NCBI GenBank assembly: GCA_017302015.1
Contig: JAFLEE010000044.1
Span: 1 to 41,674 of the forward strand
DNA from: Spirochaetota bacterium
Lineage (GTDB): Bacteria; Spirochaetota; UBA12135; COTS27; JAFLEE01
Length of the DNA: 41,674 nucleotides
Direction of reading: 5' to 3'
Part shown: positions 33,859 to 41,674 of the stretch, in pieces
Layout: each line of letters begins with the position of its first letter
Numbering within the stretch: position 1 is the first letter of the stretch
Translations under genes and position numbers: made by a program
Notes under the pieces: generated by a model
The model's input: only the letters and a program-made list of their open reading frames with translations
What the model was told of the DNA's origin: nothing
The model's database searches: none

Positions 33859-35995
33859 ACTTCCCGTCGGCTCCCACCCGAAGGCCCTCACGTTCCCCCA
33901 TTTCCCCGCCAGGCACCAAGCGGTGATCTTTCGGAATTGGGAACTCGTGCCCGTCGCCGCCCTGGCGAGGGTCCTCGGGGCGACGGAGGGGGAGATCCTC
34001 GCCGCGGCGGGGGAACTCGGCCTCGCGGTGCCCCCGGCCGTGGAACCGGCCTGGCTCGCCCGGGGCTACGTCACCATCCTCCGCGCGAATTGGCAACTCC
34101 TTAATTATGGCCAACTACTAGATCTTTTGGGATGGACCGCCGATCGCCTCGCCCTGCACCTCAAAGAAGACGATTTCCTCTGGACGAAACTCGGCGAACT
34201 CAAGCCCGATTGCGCGCCCGTAGCCTACCGCCCCCTCACGCCGAAGGAAGCGGAGGCCACCCGCGCCATCCGGGGCCTCATGCAGTCGCATTTCGGCGCC
34301 CTCCGCCGCACCGAAGCGCCCTTCGGCTTCCTCGAGACCTACGCCGCCCCCGAGCCGATGGCCGCGGCGGCGAAACCGCCCCGATCCGATTTCGATCCCC
34401 AATTCCTCTATTCCTATTCCGCCGTCTACGGCGACCCGCTCCTGCTCCCCGAGAACGACCCCTTCCCCGAGGGGCTCCTCAGCCGCTACGCCCGCATGGG
34501 CATCACCGGGGTCTGGCTCCAGGTGGTCCTCTATCTGCTCGACCCGATCCCGGGCATGGAGCACCTCTCGACGGGATGGGAAAAGCGCCTGGCCAACCTC
34601 GAGGCCATGGCGGCGCGGGCGAAGAAATATGGCATCGGAATCTACCTCTACCTGAACGAGCCCCGCGGCATGGAGGAGGCGTTCTTCAAGCAGTTCCCGG
34701 CATGGAAGGGGAACACGAAGGCCTACGCCGGCAATTTCGCCCTCTGCACCTCGGAACCGGCGGTCCTCGAGCGCCTGAAGGCCTCGTGCACCCGGGTCTT
34801 CCGCGCCGCGCCCGGCTTGGCCGGTGCCTTCACCATCAGCATGTCGGAGAACGTCACCCATTGCCATTCCAAACGCAGCGGCGCCGAATGCCCGCGCTGC
34901 CGCGAAAGGCCCGTCGCCGAGGTGGTGGCCGAGGTGAACCGGAGCATCGAGGAGGGCATCCACGCCGCCTCGCCGCGGGCCGAGGTGATCGTGTGGACCT
35001 GGGCCTGGGACCCGGCCTGGGCCCCCGACGCCATCGCCCGGCTTCCCGCGGGGGTATCGCTCATGAGCGTGAGCGAGTGGGGGAAGGACATCCAGGTCGG
35101 GGGCGTCGAGAACAAAATCGTCGACTACAGCATTTCCCAACCGGGCCCCAGCGGCGAGAGCGAGGCGGTCTGGGGCCTCGCGGCCAAGCGCGGGCTCAAG
35201 ACCCTCGCCAAGGTCCAACTCAATAATTCCTGGGAATGCTCGGCGATCCCGTACCTCCCCGTGCCCTATCTCGTGCGGGAACACCTGGACAACCTGAAGA
35301 AAGCCGGGGTCGGCGGCCTCATGGCCTCCTGGACCCTGGGCGGTTTCCCCGGCGGAAACCTGGCCCTGCTGCGCGCGACGCCCGAAGAACTGGCCCGGGA
35401 ACAATTCGGCGAAGGCGCCCCCGAGATCTTGCGCGCGTGGAAGACCTTCAGCGAGGCCTTCCGCGAGTTCCCCTTCCACGTGGGCGTCCTCTACCGCGGC
35501 CCCCATAATATGGGCCCGGCGAATCTCCTCCACCGCACCCCCACCGGGTTCCAGTCCACCATGGTCGGCTTCCCCTATGACGACCTCACGGGTTGGCGGG
35601 CCAATTACCCGCCCGAGATCTTCGAGGCCCAATTCCAGAAGCTCAGCGAGGGATGGAAGGCGGGCTTGGACGGCCTCCTCGCCGCCGAAGGGAAGATCCC
35701 CGCCCCGTGCCTCGCCTCCTACCGCTCCCTTTGCGGCGTCTCCACGGGGGTCTATTGCCATTTCCGCAGCGCCTTCCTCCAAGTACGCTTCCATCGCCTG
35801 CGCGCCGAGGGGTTCCGCGACGCTGCGGCCGTTCAGGCCCTCCTGGCGGAGGAGATCGAGTTGGCCAAACGCCTGGCCGCCGTGCTCGCCGCCGATTCCA
35901 CCATTGGGTTCGAGGCCAGCAACCATTATGCCTACACGCTGGGCGATCTCCAGGAAAAAGTCATCAGCACGGCCGCGCTCATGGAAACCTTCTGA
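33845..35995 (+). CDS. Large cytoplasmic protein of unknown function, glycosidase-like
   Basis: 716 aa, not assigned to a named family. The N-terminus carries two similar segments: FRNWELVPVAALARVLGATEGEI (about 29-51) and LRANWQLLNYGQLLDLLGWTADRL (about 79-102), an internal duplication of helical units. A conserved-looking EDDFLWTKLGELKP follows. The middle (about 185-500) looks like a TIM barrel: GITGVWLQVVLYLL, YGIGIYLYLNEPRG, AFTISMSENVTHCHS, and a cysteine group C340, C349, C352 that recalls the cysteine-rich motif of DUF4838 proteins. The C-terminus is helical. No signal peptide. AAGGA lies 8 nt before the ATG; the gene overlaps the deacetylase. Possibly a hexosaminidase-like glycosidase, by shape and context only. 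Confidence 0.6.
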   Translation: MNTDELPVGSHPKALTFPHFPARHQAVIFRNWELVPVAALARVLGATEGEILAAAGELGLAVPPAVEPAWLARGYVTILRANWQLLNYGQLLDLLGWTADRLALHLKEDDFLWTKLGELKPDCAPVAYRPLTPKEAEATRAIRGLMQSHFGALRRTEAPFGFLETYAAPEPMAAAAKPPRSDFDPQFLYSYSAVYGDPLLLPENDPFPEGLLSRYARMGITGVWLQVVLYLLDPIPGMEHLSTGWEKRLANLEAMAARAKKYGIGIYLYLNEPRGMEEAFFKQFPAWKGNTKAYAGNFALCTSEPAVLERLKASCTRVFRAAPGLAGAFTISMSENVTHCHSKRSGAECPRCRERPVAEVVAEVNRSIEEGIHAASPRAEVIVWTWAWDPAWAPDAIARLPAGVSLMSVSEWGKDIQVGGVENKIVDYSISQPGPSGESEAVWGLAAKRGLKTLAKVQLNNSWECSAIPYLPVPYLVREHLDNLKKAGVGGLMASWTLGGFPGGNLALLRATPEELAREQFGEGAPEILRAWKTFSEAFREFPFHVGVLYRGPHNMGPANLLHRTPTGFQSTMVGFPYDDLTGWRANYPPEIFEAQFQKLSEGWKAGLDGLLAAEGKIPAPCLASYRSLCGVSTGVYCHFRSAFLQVRFHRLRAEGFRDAAAVQALLAEEIELAKRLAAVLAADSTIGFEASNHYAYTLGDLQEKVISTAALMETF

Positions 35996-36019
35996 TCGAT
36001 CCCCAAAGGAAGCCCTCCG

Positions 36020-36946
36020 ATGAAACTCGACGAACTCCTTTCCCTCCTCGATCGCTCCCATCGTCGCCACCACTTCGCGGGCACCGACGCCTTCGGCGTC
36101 GTCTGCGGCCTCGACTTGGAGGGGCGGCTCTTCACCGTGGTGGGGGGCGAGGTGGTCAGCCGGGTCCATCCCGACGCCATCCGAAATTTCTCCACCCGGC
36201 ACAAGTACCAGAACCCGGGGGGGGATGTGCTGTGGCCCGCGCCCGAGGGCACCCGCTTCGGGTACGAGTACGCCACGGGCGCCTGGCGCGTGCCGCCCTC
36301 CATCACCGGGGCCCGCTACCTGGTGGTAGAGGACCACCCCTCTGCCTGCACCATCGAAGCCGAGATCGATCTCATCAATAGCGCGGGAAAGGGCCTGCCT
36401 TGCCTCTTCAAACGCGAGATCCGATTGGAGCCCGACACCACTCTTGCGGTCGTTGAATCCATCACCTATCTCGGGGCCGCGTCTTTCGGCAAGGGCGAGT
36501 TCCTCCTCGCGCCGTGGTCCCTCTGCCAATTCGATAGCGGCGCGGGGGCCGAAGTCGTCTTCCCGAACCTCCCGGATTCGGTGCGGGATCTCTACGACCC
36601 CAGCGACGCCCAGCGCCGGGTAGAAGGCACCTTGTGCCGCACGAAGACCGACGGGGCCCAGCGCTACCAGATCGCCCTCGCCGCCGGGGTCGATTTCATC
36701 GAGTACCGCTATCCCGCCGCACATCTCACGGTCCGCCGGACCGCCTCGCTGCCCAAGGGCGGCGCCTTCATCGACATCGCCGACGCGCCGCCAAATGCAG
36801 AACCCTCCAAAGAGGGGGTGCGCTTCAGCGTCTATAGCGACCTGAGCGGCTTCATGGAGATCGAAGCGGTGGGCGGCTGCGGGGAAACCCTTCGCCCCCA
36901 AGACCGGCTCTCGGTGGAGATCCGCACCCAATTCAAACGGGGATGA
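36020..36946 (+). CDS. Galactose-mutarotase-fold-like protein (DUF6786-like)
   Basis: 308 aa, rich in beta strands and without a signal peptide. The segment NPGGDVLWPAPEGTRFGYEY (about 65-84) resembles the conserved GGDRxWLAPE-type motif of DUF6786 and related aldose-mutarotase-fold proteins, which bind sugars. No catalytic His/Glu pair was confirmed. AAAGGAAG lies 7 nt before the ATG, 24 nt after the 716-aa gene. In context it may convert anomers, or recognise the sugar released by the two large hydrolase-like proteins. Confidence 0.45.
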   Translation: MKLDELLSLLDRSHRRHHFAGTDAFGVVCGLDLEGRLFTVVGGEVVSRVHPDAIRNFSTRHKYQNPGGDVLWPAPEGTRFGYEYATGAWRVPPSITGARYLVVEDHPSACTIEAEIDLINSAGKGLPCLFKREIRLEPDTTLAVVESITYLGAASFGKGEFLLAPWSLCQFDSGAGAEVVFPNLPDSVRDLYDPSDAQRRVEGTLCRTKTDGAQRYQIALAAGVDFIEYRYPAAHLTVRRTASLPKGGAFIDIADAPPNAEPSKEGVRFSVYSDLSGFMEIEAVGGCGETLRPQDRLSVEIRTQFKRG

Positions 36947-37008
36947 GGCCCGCTCCGTACCTCGCGTCGGTGGTGGAAGCAACACGCCATTACCTCTAAG
37001 GAATTCGC

Positions 37009-40000
37009 ATGTCACCAAACGCTCCCTTCCATTGGCGATACGTTCTCGCCCTATTGATCGTTTGGCTCCCGATGGCGGCCTTCACGGCGCCGCCGACCTT
37101 CTCGATCAACGTGAGAGAACACGGCGCCAAGGGCGACGGTAAGACCGACGACACCGCCGCCATCCAGGCCGCCATCAACGAGGGCGGGCGCCTGGCGAAA
37201 ACCTTCCCCTTCCCCTGGGCCGGCGGCTATCCCGAGGTCGTCTTCCCCGAAGGCACCTACCTGATTTCTCGGCCCCTCGTCTGGGGCCTGGGCGCCGATC
37301 CCGCCAAGGGGATGCAGACCAATGGGCGCCCTTGGAGCGTCGGGGCCGTACAGGGCGCGGGCTTCACCTACGCGCGCGGCATCGGGAGGGCGGTGATCAA
37401 GCAGACCGACCCGAGCCAAGACATTTTTTATATCGGCCACGCCTACCGGGCCGTCGTGGAGGGCCTGGCCTTCGAGGGCGGATACCGGGGGATCCGCCTG
37501 TGGAACGGGAACCACGACAAATGCGTGGTCGTCATCCGCGACTGCACCTTCTCCAAAACCACGAGTTTCGCCGTCGAGATGACGGAGATCCACGTGAGCC
37601 TGCCGGGGAAGAATTATGTGGGATTCGCCCTCGCCGATTCCTCGGGGCGCCTGACGGAAGTGCAAAATCCCGCCGCCGCGCCGCTCATGTTTTCCTCGAC
37701 CTACCTCCATGTCTACGGCTGCGAGTTCCGCGCTTGCCGAGGCGTGCTCTCGAGCGCCTGCGACATGGCGACCCTGGAAGATTCCACCATCGAGACCTCC
37801 CCCGAGATGGAGGGCGCCGCCATCCGCACCGTCGGCCTCCTCAAGGTCGAGAACGTCCGGGGCCTGGCGCGGGTGAAGGCGGGCCGCCAACAGCGGTGGA
37901 TGGACCTCGCCTTCGGCAATTCGCCCCAGATCTACGGCCGCGGCCTGAAACTCGAGGCCGAGGGGGGCCTCGGCATGCCGGTCGTCTATAGCTTCGCGCG
38001 GCTTCGGGGAACCGGGAACGTCAATTGCGCCTCCGTGGTCCTCCAGGATTCCGAGTTCGCGGTATCCGGCTGCCCCGAGAACGCCGTGGTCTATTGCCCC
38101 GAGGTGCCCAATCGGATCGTCCTCTCCGGATGCGTCCAAACGGGGAAGACGCCTGTGGCCGCCATCGGCCTCGCCGGTTCCCACTTCGACGAAGATTATT
38201 TCCAATCCTACGACAATATCGGTTCCCTGGATCTCACCCCGCTCACCAACCGGGGCGCCTGGATCCCGGTGGCCCCCCAGGCCCTCGCCTACCTCGTCGA
38301 CGACGGCAACCGGAACATCGCCGCGTCCCTACCGGCCCCCATGGTGCCCTATGCCCGACCCGCCCTTCCGAAAGCGACCCAAGAGGCCGTTCGCCGATGG
38401 ACCGGCCTGGCGAAAAGAGATTTCCTCTGTGAAAAAACTCTGGCGTCCAATGTCACCCGCCGCGTATTGGCCTCCGATTTCGGCCTCGTCGGCGACGGCA
38501 TCGCCGACGATAGCGACGCCGTCCAGAAGGCCTTCGACGCCGCCGCGGGCGAAGGCGTCTGCGAACTCGTCTTCCCCGGCGCCCTCTACCTCATCACCCG
38601 CCCGATCCGCTTGCCCTCCCGGATCATCGTGCGCGGAAGCGGCCGGGCCGCCTTCCTCACCCCCAGCGGCGTCGCCGGAGGGTTCGTCGTGCCCGATGCC
38701 CGGGCCGTCGCGCTCCTCAACCTGACCTTCGATTCCGGGAAGAAGCAGGTGCAAGTACGCATCCTCCGCGGCCAGGAGGCGCGCGTACTCGTCGACAATT
38801 GCGCATTCCAAAACGCCGGGGAAATCGCCCTCGAGTGCCGCGCCGAGGGTGAAAAATGGGCGGAAAGGTCCCGCTCGAAGCTTCGGGCCATGAATTGCGT
38901 CTTCGACAATAATGGGCGCGAGATCGACCAGAACATCGACGCGGTCGTCGACTCCCATTGGATCGGCTCCTACAAGTTCACCTACCGGGAGTTCCGCGAC
39001 GTGAAGACCCGCACCGCGGAAGGCTACCGATGGGACGGCGGTTTCCAGGGCGCCGAGGATTACCGCGAGCGGGCCCTCGTGCGGAACGAGGGGCGCCTGC
39101 GCATCGAGAACGTCGTGGGCGTTCCCTCGGCGAAAACGTTCCGCAGGGAGATCCGGTGGATGGACACCCGCGGCCCGCTCCTCGTCGACTTCTTCCGCTT
39201 CGGCGGCGAAAATGGGGGCCTCCCCGCCGTCTATCTGGAGCCAGGCGCGCCCGATCTCGGGGCGGGGGCGATCATCCAGAACAGCTGGCTCAACCACAAG
39301 CTCGGCAGTTTCTACTACCCCGGCGATCCCGAGGCGGTCAAACCCATCGCCGCCCTCGTCTACGCCCGGGGTCTTTCGGAGAACCTGGTGCTGGCCAATA
39401 ATTGCGGCTTCGAAAAGAGCCAAATCCCGGCGGCCATCCTGGGCCCCACCGTGCAATTCGACCCATCCCGAGTGCGGCTAGAAGACATAAAGACTCGCCT
39501 TTCTTTCAGCGCCAATACCATCCCGGAAGATCTCGCCACCCGCGTCCCGGGCGAGTCGGCCGCGGCGGTCGTGGTGACACCGATCCCTCCCGAGCGGAAA
39601 ACCCGTTCATCGGTGCGTGCAAACCTCCTCAAGAACGGCGATTTTGAAAAGACGCGCACGCTCTCCATCGAGCCTTCTACCACGGGGGGCTGGGGAGAAG
39701 TGGCGCGCCGCGGCAGTCGGGTGGGCCTGGGCGCGGGGGGCCAAGAACCGCTTCCGAAGGATTGGACCCCGAACCCCAACGCGGGGTGGGCCCCGGGGAG
39801 CCGCAGCCGCGCGGCTTTGATCACGGACCCGAGCGGCAAAGAATTGCGTTCCGGGACCAACGCGATCCTCCTCGGCTCGGACCAGTACGCCGTCCTTCTT
39901 TCCGACGCGCCCATCGCGGTGAGCGATGATCCCGGGGACCGCGAACTCTCCCTCACGAAGCCGAACCGGTTCTCCTTTTGGGCCAAGGGAAGCGGTCGCC

Positions 40001-40212
40001 TGACGCTTAGCATGACCACGTATTTAAAGGTCGGGGTCCAATACAACGCCTGCCGGGCGACCCCGGCTGAAATCAATTTAGACAGTACATGGAAAAAATA
40101 TGAAGGAACCCTGGAGTTCACCGACGCGGGCGTGGTGGAGGCGCGGTGCTTTCTACGTGTGACCGGGGGAGAGACGGTGGTGGATGGGGTGGAGATCAGG
40201 GGGGCGCCATAG
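37009..40212 (+). CDS. Secreted double pectate-lyase-fold (beta-helix) protein
   Basis: 1067 aa. Signal peptide about 1-26. Two pectate-lyase-3-type right-handed beta-helix units follow in tandem: the first begins VREHGAKGDGKTDDTAAIQ (about 35-53), the second SDFGLVGDGIADDSDAVQK (about 487-505). Both have the GDGxxDD signature of this superfamily. The C-terminal 190 residues begin NLLKNGDFEKT and look like a carbohydrate-binding beta-sandwich. Related proteins include polysaccharide lyases, polygalacturonases and phage tailspikes, so a lyase activity is not proved. TAAGGA lies 7 nt before the ATG. The 62-nt gap before it makes co-transcription with the rightward cluster likely but not certain. 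Confidence 0.78.
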   Translation: MSPNAPFHWRYVLALLIVWLPMAAFTAPPTFSINVREHGAKGDGKTDDTAAIQAAINEGGRLAKTFPFPWAGGYPEVVFPEGTYLISRPLVWGLGADPAKGMQTNGRPWSVGAVQGAGFTYARGIGRAVIKQTDPSQDIFYIGHAYRAVVEGLAFEGGYRGIRLWNGNHDKCVVVIRDCTFSKTTSFAVEMTEIHVSLPGKNYVGFALADSSGRLTEVQNPAAAPLMFSSTYLHVYGCEFRACRGVLSSACDMATLEDSTIETSPEMEGAAIRTVGLLKVENVRGLARVKAGRQQRWMDLAFGNSPQIYGRGLKLEAEGGLGMPVVYSFARLRGTGNVNCASVVLQDSEFAVSGCPENAVVYCPEVPNRIVLSGCVQTGKTPVAAIGLAGSHFDEDYFQSYDNIGSLDLTPLTNRGAWIPVAPQALAYLVDDGNRNIAASLPAPMVPYARPALPKATQEAVRRWTGLAKRDFLCEKTLASNVTRRVLASDFGLVGDGIADDSDAVQKAFDAAAGEGVCELVFPGALYLITRPIRLPSRIIVRGSGRAAFLTPSGVAGGFVVPDARAVALLNLTFDSGKKQVQVRILRGQEARVLVDNCAFQNAGEIALECRAEGEKWAERSRSKLRAMNCVFDNNGREIDQNIDAVVDSHWIGSYKFTYREFRDVKTRTAEGYRWDGGFQGAEDYRERALVRNEGRLRIENVVGVPSAKTFRREIRWMDTRGPLLVDFFRFGGENGGLPAVYLEPGAPDLGAGAIIQNSWLNHKLGSFYYPGDPEAVKPIAALVYARGLSENLVLANNCGFEKSQIPAAILGPTVQFDPSRVRLEDIKTRLSFSANTIPEDLATRVPGESAAAVVVTPIPPERKTRSSVRANLLKNGDFEKTRTLSIEPSTTGGWGEVARRGSRVGLGAGGQEPLPKDWTPNPNAGWAPGSRSRAALITDPSGKELRSGTNAILLGSDQYAVLLSDAPIAVSDDPGDRELSLTKPNRFSFWAKGSGRLTLSMTTYLKVGVQYNACRATPAEINLDSTWKKYEGTLEFTDAGVVEARCFLRVTGGETVVDGVEIRGAP

Positions 40213-40318
40213 ACCGGGGCTGCTCCCTTCGCGACGAAGTTTCCGCCGCGCTCCAAGTCGAGGCTGGATCATCCCGCAGGGGAAGAATCAGTAAAGATTA
40301 TTGGCACGAGAACTATAC

Positions 40319-40347
40319 TTGACAATGGTAACGATTTTCGATACTAT
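40319..40347 (+). promoter_or_regulatory. Sigma-70 promoter of the toxin-antitoxin pair
   Basis: A perfect TTGACA (40319-40324) and TACTAT (40342-40347) are 17 bases apart. The GTG start at 40356 follows 8 nt after the -10 box without a ribosome site, so the transcript is probably leaderless. The base composition changes here from GC-rich to AT-rich. Confidence 0.78.
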
Positions 40348-40355
40348 CCTAGAGC

Positions 40356-40640
40356 GTGATCACCAGTTTCAAGGACAAATCGACGGAAGCCATCTGGAAT
40401 GGTGAATTCGCCAAGAAAATCCCACCCCATATTCAAGAAATTGCCCGTCGAAAACTCAGGATGATAAACAATAGCCATGGTGTCTTAGACCTAAAAATCC
40501 CCCCAGCAAACCACCTTGAGAAACTCAAAGGGAATCGGGATGGGCAATTTAGCATCAGAATAAATGACCAATACCGGATTTGCTTTAATTTTGCAGATGG
40601 AAACGCCACGAACGTTGAAATTACGGACTACCACATATGA
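40356..40640 (+). CDS. higB: HigB-type toxin (RelE/ParE superfamily)
   Basis: 94 aa, normal HigB length. HigB toxins are ribosome-dependent mRNA endonucleases that stall translation. The protein begins ITSFKDKSTEAIW and ends with the family's DGQFSIRINDQYRICFNF segment and the EITDYH tail. The toxin gene comes first, as in hig operons, and its stop overlaps the antitoxin start as ATGA. Start codon is GTG. Low-GC codon use sets it apart from the glycosidase genes. Confidence 0.88.
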   Translation: MITSFKDKSTEAIWNGEFAKKIPPHIQEIARRKLRMINNSHGVLDLKIPPANHLEKLKGNRDGQFSIRINDQYRICFNFADGNATNVEITDYHI

Positions 40641-40942
40641 AAAGAATCAAAAATATCCACCCTGGGGAAGTTCTTCAAGAAGAGTTCCTTACGCCCTCGG
40701 GCATCTCCTCCTATAAATTGGCAAAGGAGACGGGAATGCCGATCACCCGGATTATGGATGTCATTCACGGAAAACGGGGAGTCTCGGCGGATACTGCCAT
40801 TCGTCTTGCTGCCTATTTTGGCAATACCCCTACTTTCTGGCTTGGCCTCCAGAATGATTATGATCTGGAGGAAGAGATGAGGGAGAAGGTTGGGTTATAC
40901 AGGAAGATTCATCGGGCGACATTACAGGAGGCACTTTCTTGA
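40637..40942 (+). CDS. higA: HigA-type antitoxin
   Basis: 101 aa. An XRE-type helix-turn-helix protein of the HigA/VapI family: HPGEVLQEEFL at the start, then YKLAKETGMPITRIMDVIHG (about 26-45) as the DNA-binding unit and FGNTPTFWLGLQNDYDL after it, the family hallmark. It binds and neutralises HigB and usually represses the operon promoter. Coupled to higB by an ATGA overlap. Confidence 0.9.
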   Translation: MKRIKNIHPGEVLQEEFLTPSGISSYKLAKETGMPITRIMDVIHGKRGVSADTAIRLAAYFGNTPTFWLGLQNDYDLEEEMREKVGLYRKIHRATLQEALS

Positions 40943-40955
40943 TTGGAAAGATCAG

Positions 40956-41615
40956 ATGTATCTAATCCTAAAAGTGAAGCAAACTTTTAAGGCTATTTGG
41001 AAGGATCCAGTAGGATCCAAGCTGATTGCGATGGGGATAGTTGCAGCAATAGGAGCATTCCCGTTGCTATTCTCTTCGGTAAGAAGGTTTTTGGCTAACC
41101 TGATTGGAAAATTCAATTTATATCATTGGGCCATTACTTTTCTCAGCATCTTGGTGTTAGCACTCACGAGCACTTTGATTTATTTATTATTAAGTAGGAG
41201 GATGACTAATAGACAGACTCACCCTAAAACCCCTACTGAGAAATACTTTGAAATATCAAAAGACAATAGCACTACAAATATCCTTGTGTGGTTTCTTTAC
41301 CATAAAATCCTTGTTACGGAACAATTTCCGGGCTACTCGAATGCAAATGTATTCCAAAATTTCCCAGAAACTAAAAGGCTTTTAGATGCAGAAATTTTAA
41401 CAACAACAAGAGTTGGTCGCCTTGGCTTTCGTTTGGAAATTAATTCCGAAATCTATGAATTACTTTCAAAAGAGGTAGACTTTAACAAACTAGATGAAGA
41501 AATTGTGAATGTTGTCTCTTCAAGGAGTTTTGGAGAGGCTTTTAGTATTTGGCAGTGGCTCACGATTTCGAGACGGTTTTTCGAGACCTTTAAGGTGGAA
41601 CCTCTTCGGGGTTGA
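40956..41615 (+). CDS. Two-span membrane protein of unknown function
   Basis: 219 aa from the ATG at 40956. Two hydrophobic helices (about 22-41 and 58-79) are joined by a short basic loop. A soluble C-terminal part (about 85-219) looks alpha/beta, perhaps winged-helix-like, and lies on the same side as the N-terminus. An upstream in-frame TTG at 40890 would overlap higA by 53 nt; GGAAAG 6 nt before 40956 favours the ATG. Family not recognised; layout resembles some superinfection-exclusion or phage-defence membrane proteins, but no motif proves it. AT-rich like the hig pair, 13 nt downstream of it. Confidence 0.6.
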   Translation: MYLILKVKQTFKAIWKDPVGSKLIAMGIVAAIGAFPLLFSSVRRFLANLIGKFNLYHWAITFLSILVLALTSTLIYLLLSRRMTNRQTHPKTPTEKYFEISKDNSTTNILVWFLYHKILVTEQFPGYSNANVFQNFPETKRLLDAEILTTTRVGRLGFRLEINSEIYELLSKEVDFNKLDEEIVNVVSSRSFGEAFSIWQWLTISRRFFETFKVEPLRG

Positions 41616-41619
41616 TTTT
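41599..41619 (+). terminator. Possible terminator at the end of the membrane-protein gene
   Basis: AACCT (41599-41603) pairs with GGGTT (41609-41613) around CTTCG, followed by GATTTT. The stem overlaps the TGA stop. Short, so only moderately convincing. Confidence 0.4.
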
Positions 41620-41644
41620 CGACTGACTTGCTTGAAAAAGTCGA
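41619..41644. repeat. Inverted repeat at the right edge
   Basis: TCGACT (41619-41624) and AGTCGA (41639-41644) are a perfect 6-bp inverted repeat with a 14-base gap. The last 30 bases hold no gene. It could be part of a terminator or the end of the accessory patch. Confidence 0.3.
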
Positions 41645-41674
41645 GCGAGGATGCCATTGGGCGAGCGAGATCAG

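Noticed and set aside
34118-37018. A 966-codon open frame on the minus strand
   Set aside because: Shadow covering two real plus-strand genes at once (716-aa protein and mutarotase-like protein); no known fold.
1-41674. CRISPR array, tRNA or rRNA genes, transposase
   Set aside because: No regularly spaced repeats, no cloverleaf-like or rRNA-like stretch and no transposase-like protein was recognised by eye; a tRNA or Rfam scan could overturn this.

Overview
The window looks like a piece of a GC-rich, Gram-negative-type, polysaccharide-degrading bacterium. The gene mix suggests the PVC superphylum (Lentisphaerae, Kiritimatiellae or Verrucomicrobia) or a neighbouring uncultured phylum. The mix is large secreted clan-A glycosidases, DUF4838 and DUF4832 proteins, an NPCBM domain, and LacI or AraC regulators sitting directly beside the glycosidases. 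This placement is an inference from gene content; there is no rRNA or other strong phylogenetic marker. No tRNA, rRNA, CRISPR array or insertion sequence was seen.

Layout. (1) 1-2111, plus strand: an OsmC-family protein with a clear sigma-70 promoter and a good terminator, then a FabF-type ketoacyl-ACP synthase. (2) 2125-19400, minus strand: a tightly packed run of ten genes read leftward from a LacI regulator. In order: LacI, secreted S1/P1-nuclease/phospholipase-C-like protein, secreted GH51-like glycosidase, HAD phosphatase, metallophosphoesterase, metallo-beta-lactamase-fold hydrolase, a second P1/PLC-like protein fused to an NPCBM domain, a giant (1820 aa) GH2 protein, and a GH5-like glycosidase. 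Four junctions are 4-nt ATGA overlaps. The LacI gene has a TTGACT-17-TATCCT promoter with a perfect LacI-type palindrome between the two boxes. (3) 19661-27742, minus strand: a GH51-like glycosidase with its own promoter; a LacI plus a DUF5060/GH5-like 960-aa glycosidase joined by an ATGA overlap; and a DUF4832 glycosidase-like protein divergent from an AraC regulator. (4) 27860-40212, plus strand: two AraC regulators, the second overlapping a DUF4838 protein. A creatinase-like M24 protein, a CE4 polysaccharide deacetylase, an unrecognised 716-aa hydrolase-like protein, a mutarotase-like protein and a secreted double pectate-lyase-fold protein follow. (5) 40280-41674, plus strand: an AT-rich accessory patch with a HigB/HigA toxin-antitoxin pair and a two-span membrane protein.

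Working together (inference): each regulator sits next to one or a few carbohydrate-active genes, so the region reads as several independently switched glycan-use modules. The left module is unusual in combining three glycosidases with five phosphoesterase- or hydrolase-fold proteins, which suggests a phosphorylated glycan or a glycan-nucleotide or glycan-phospholipid substrate. The right module combines a deacetylase, two large cytoplasmic glycosidase-like proteins and a metal-site-deficient M24 enzyme, none with a signal peptide. No transporter is encoded anywhere in the window.
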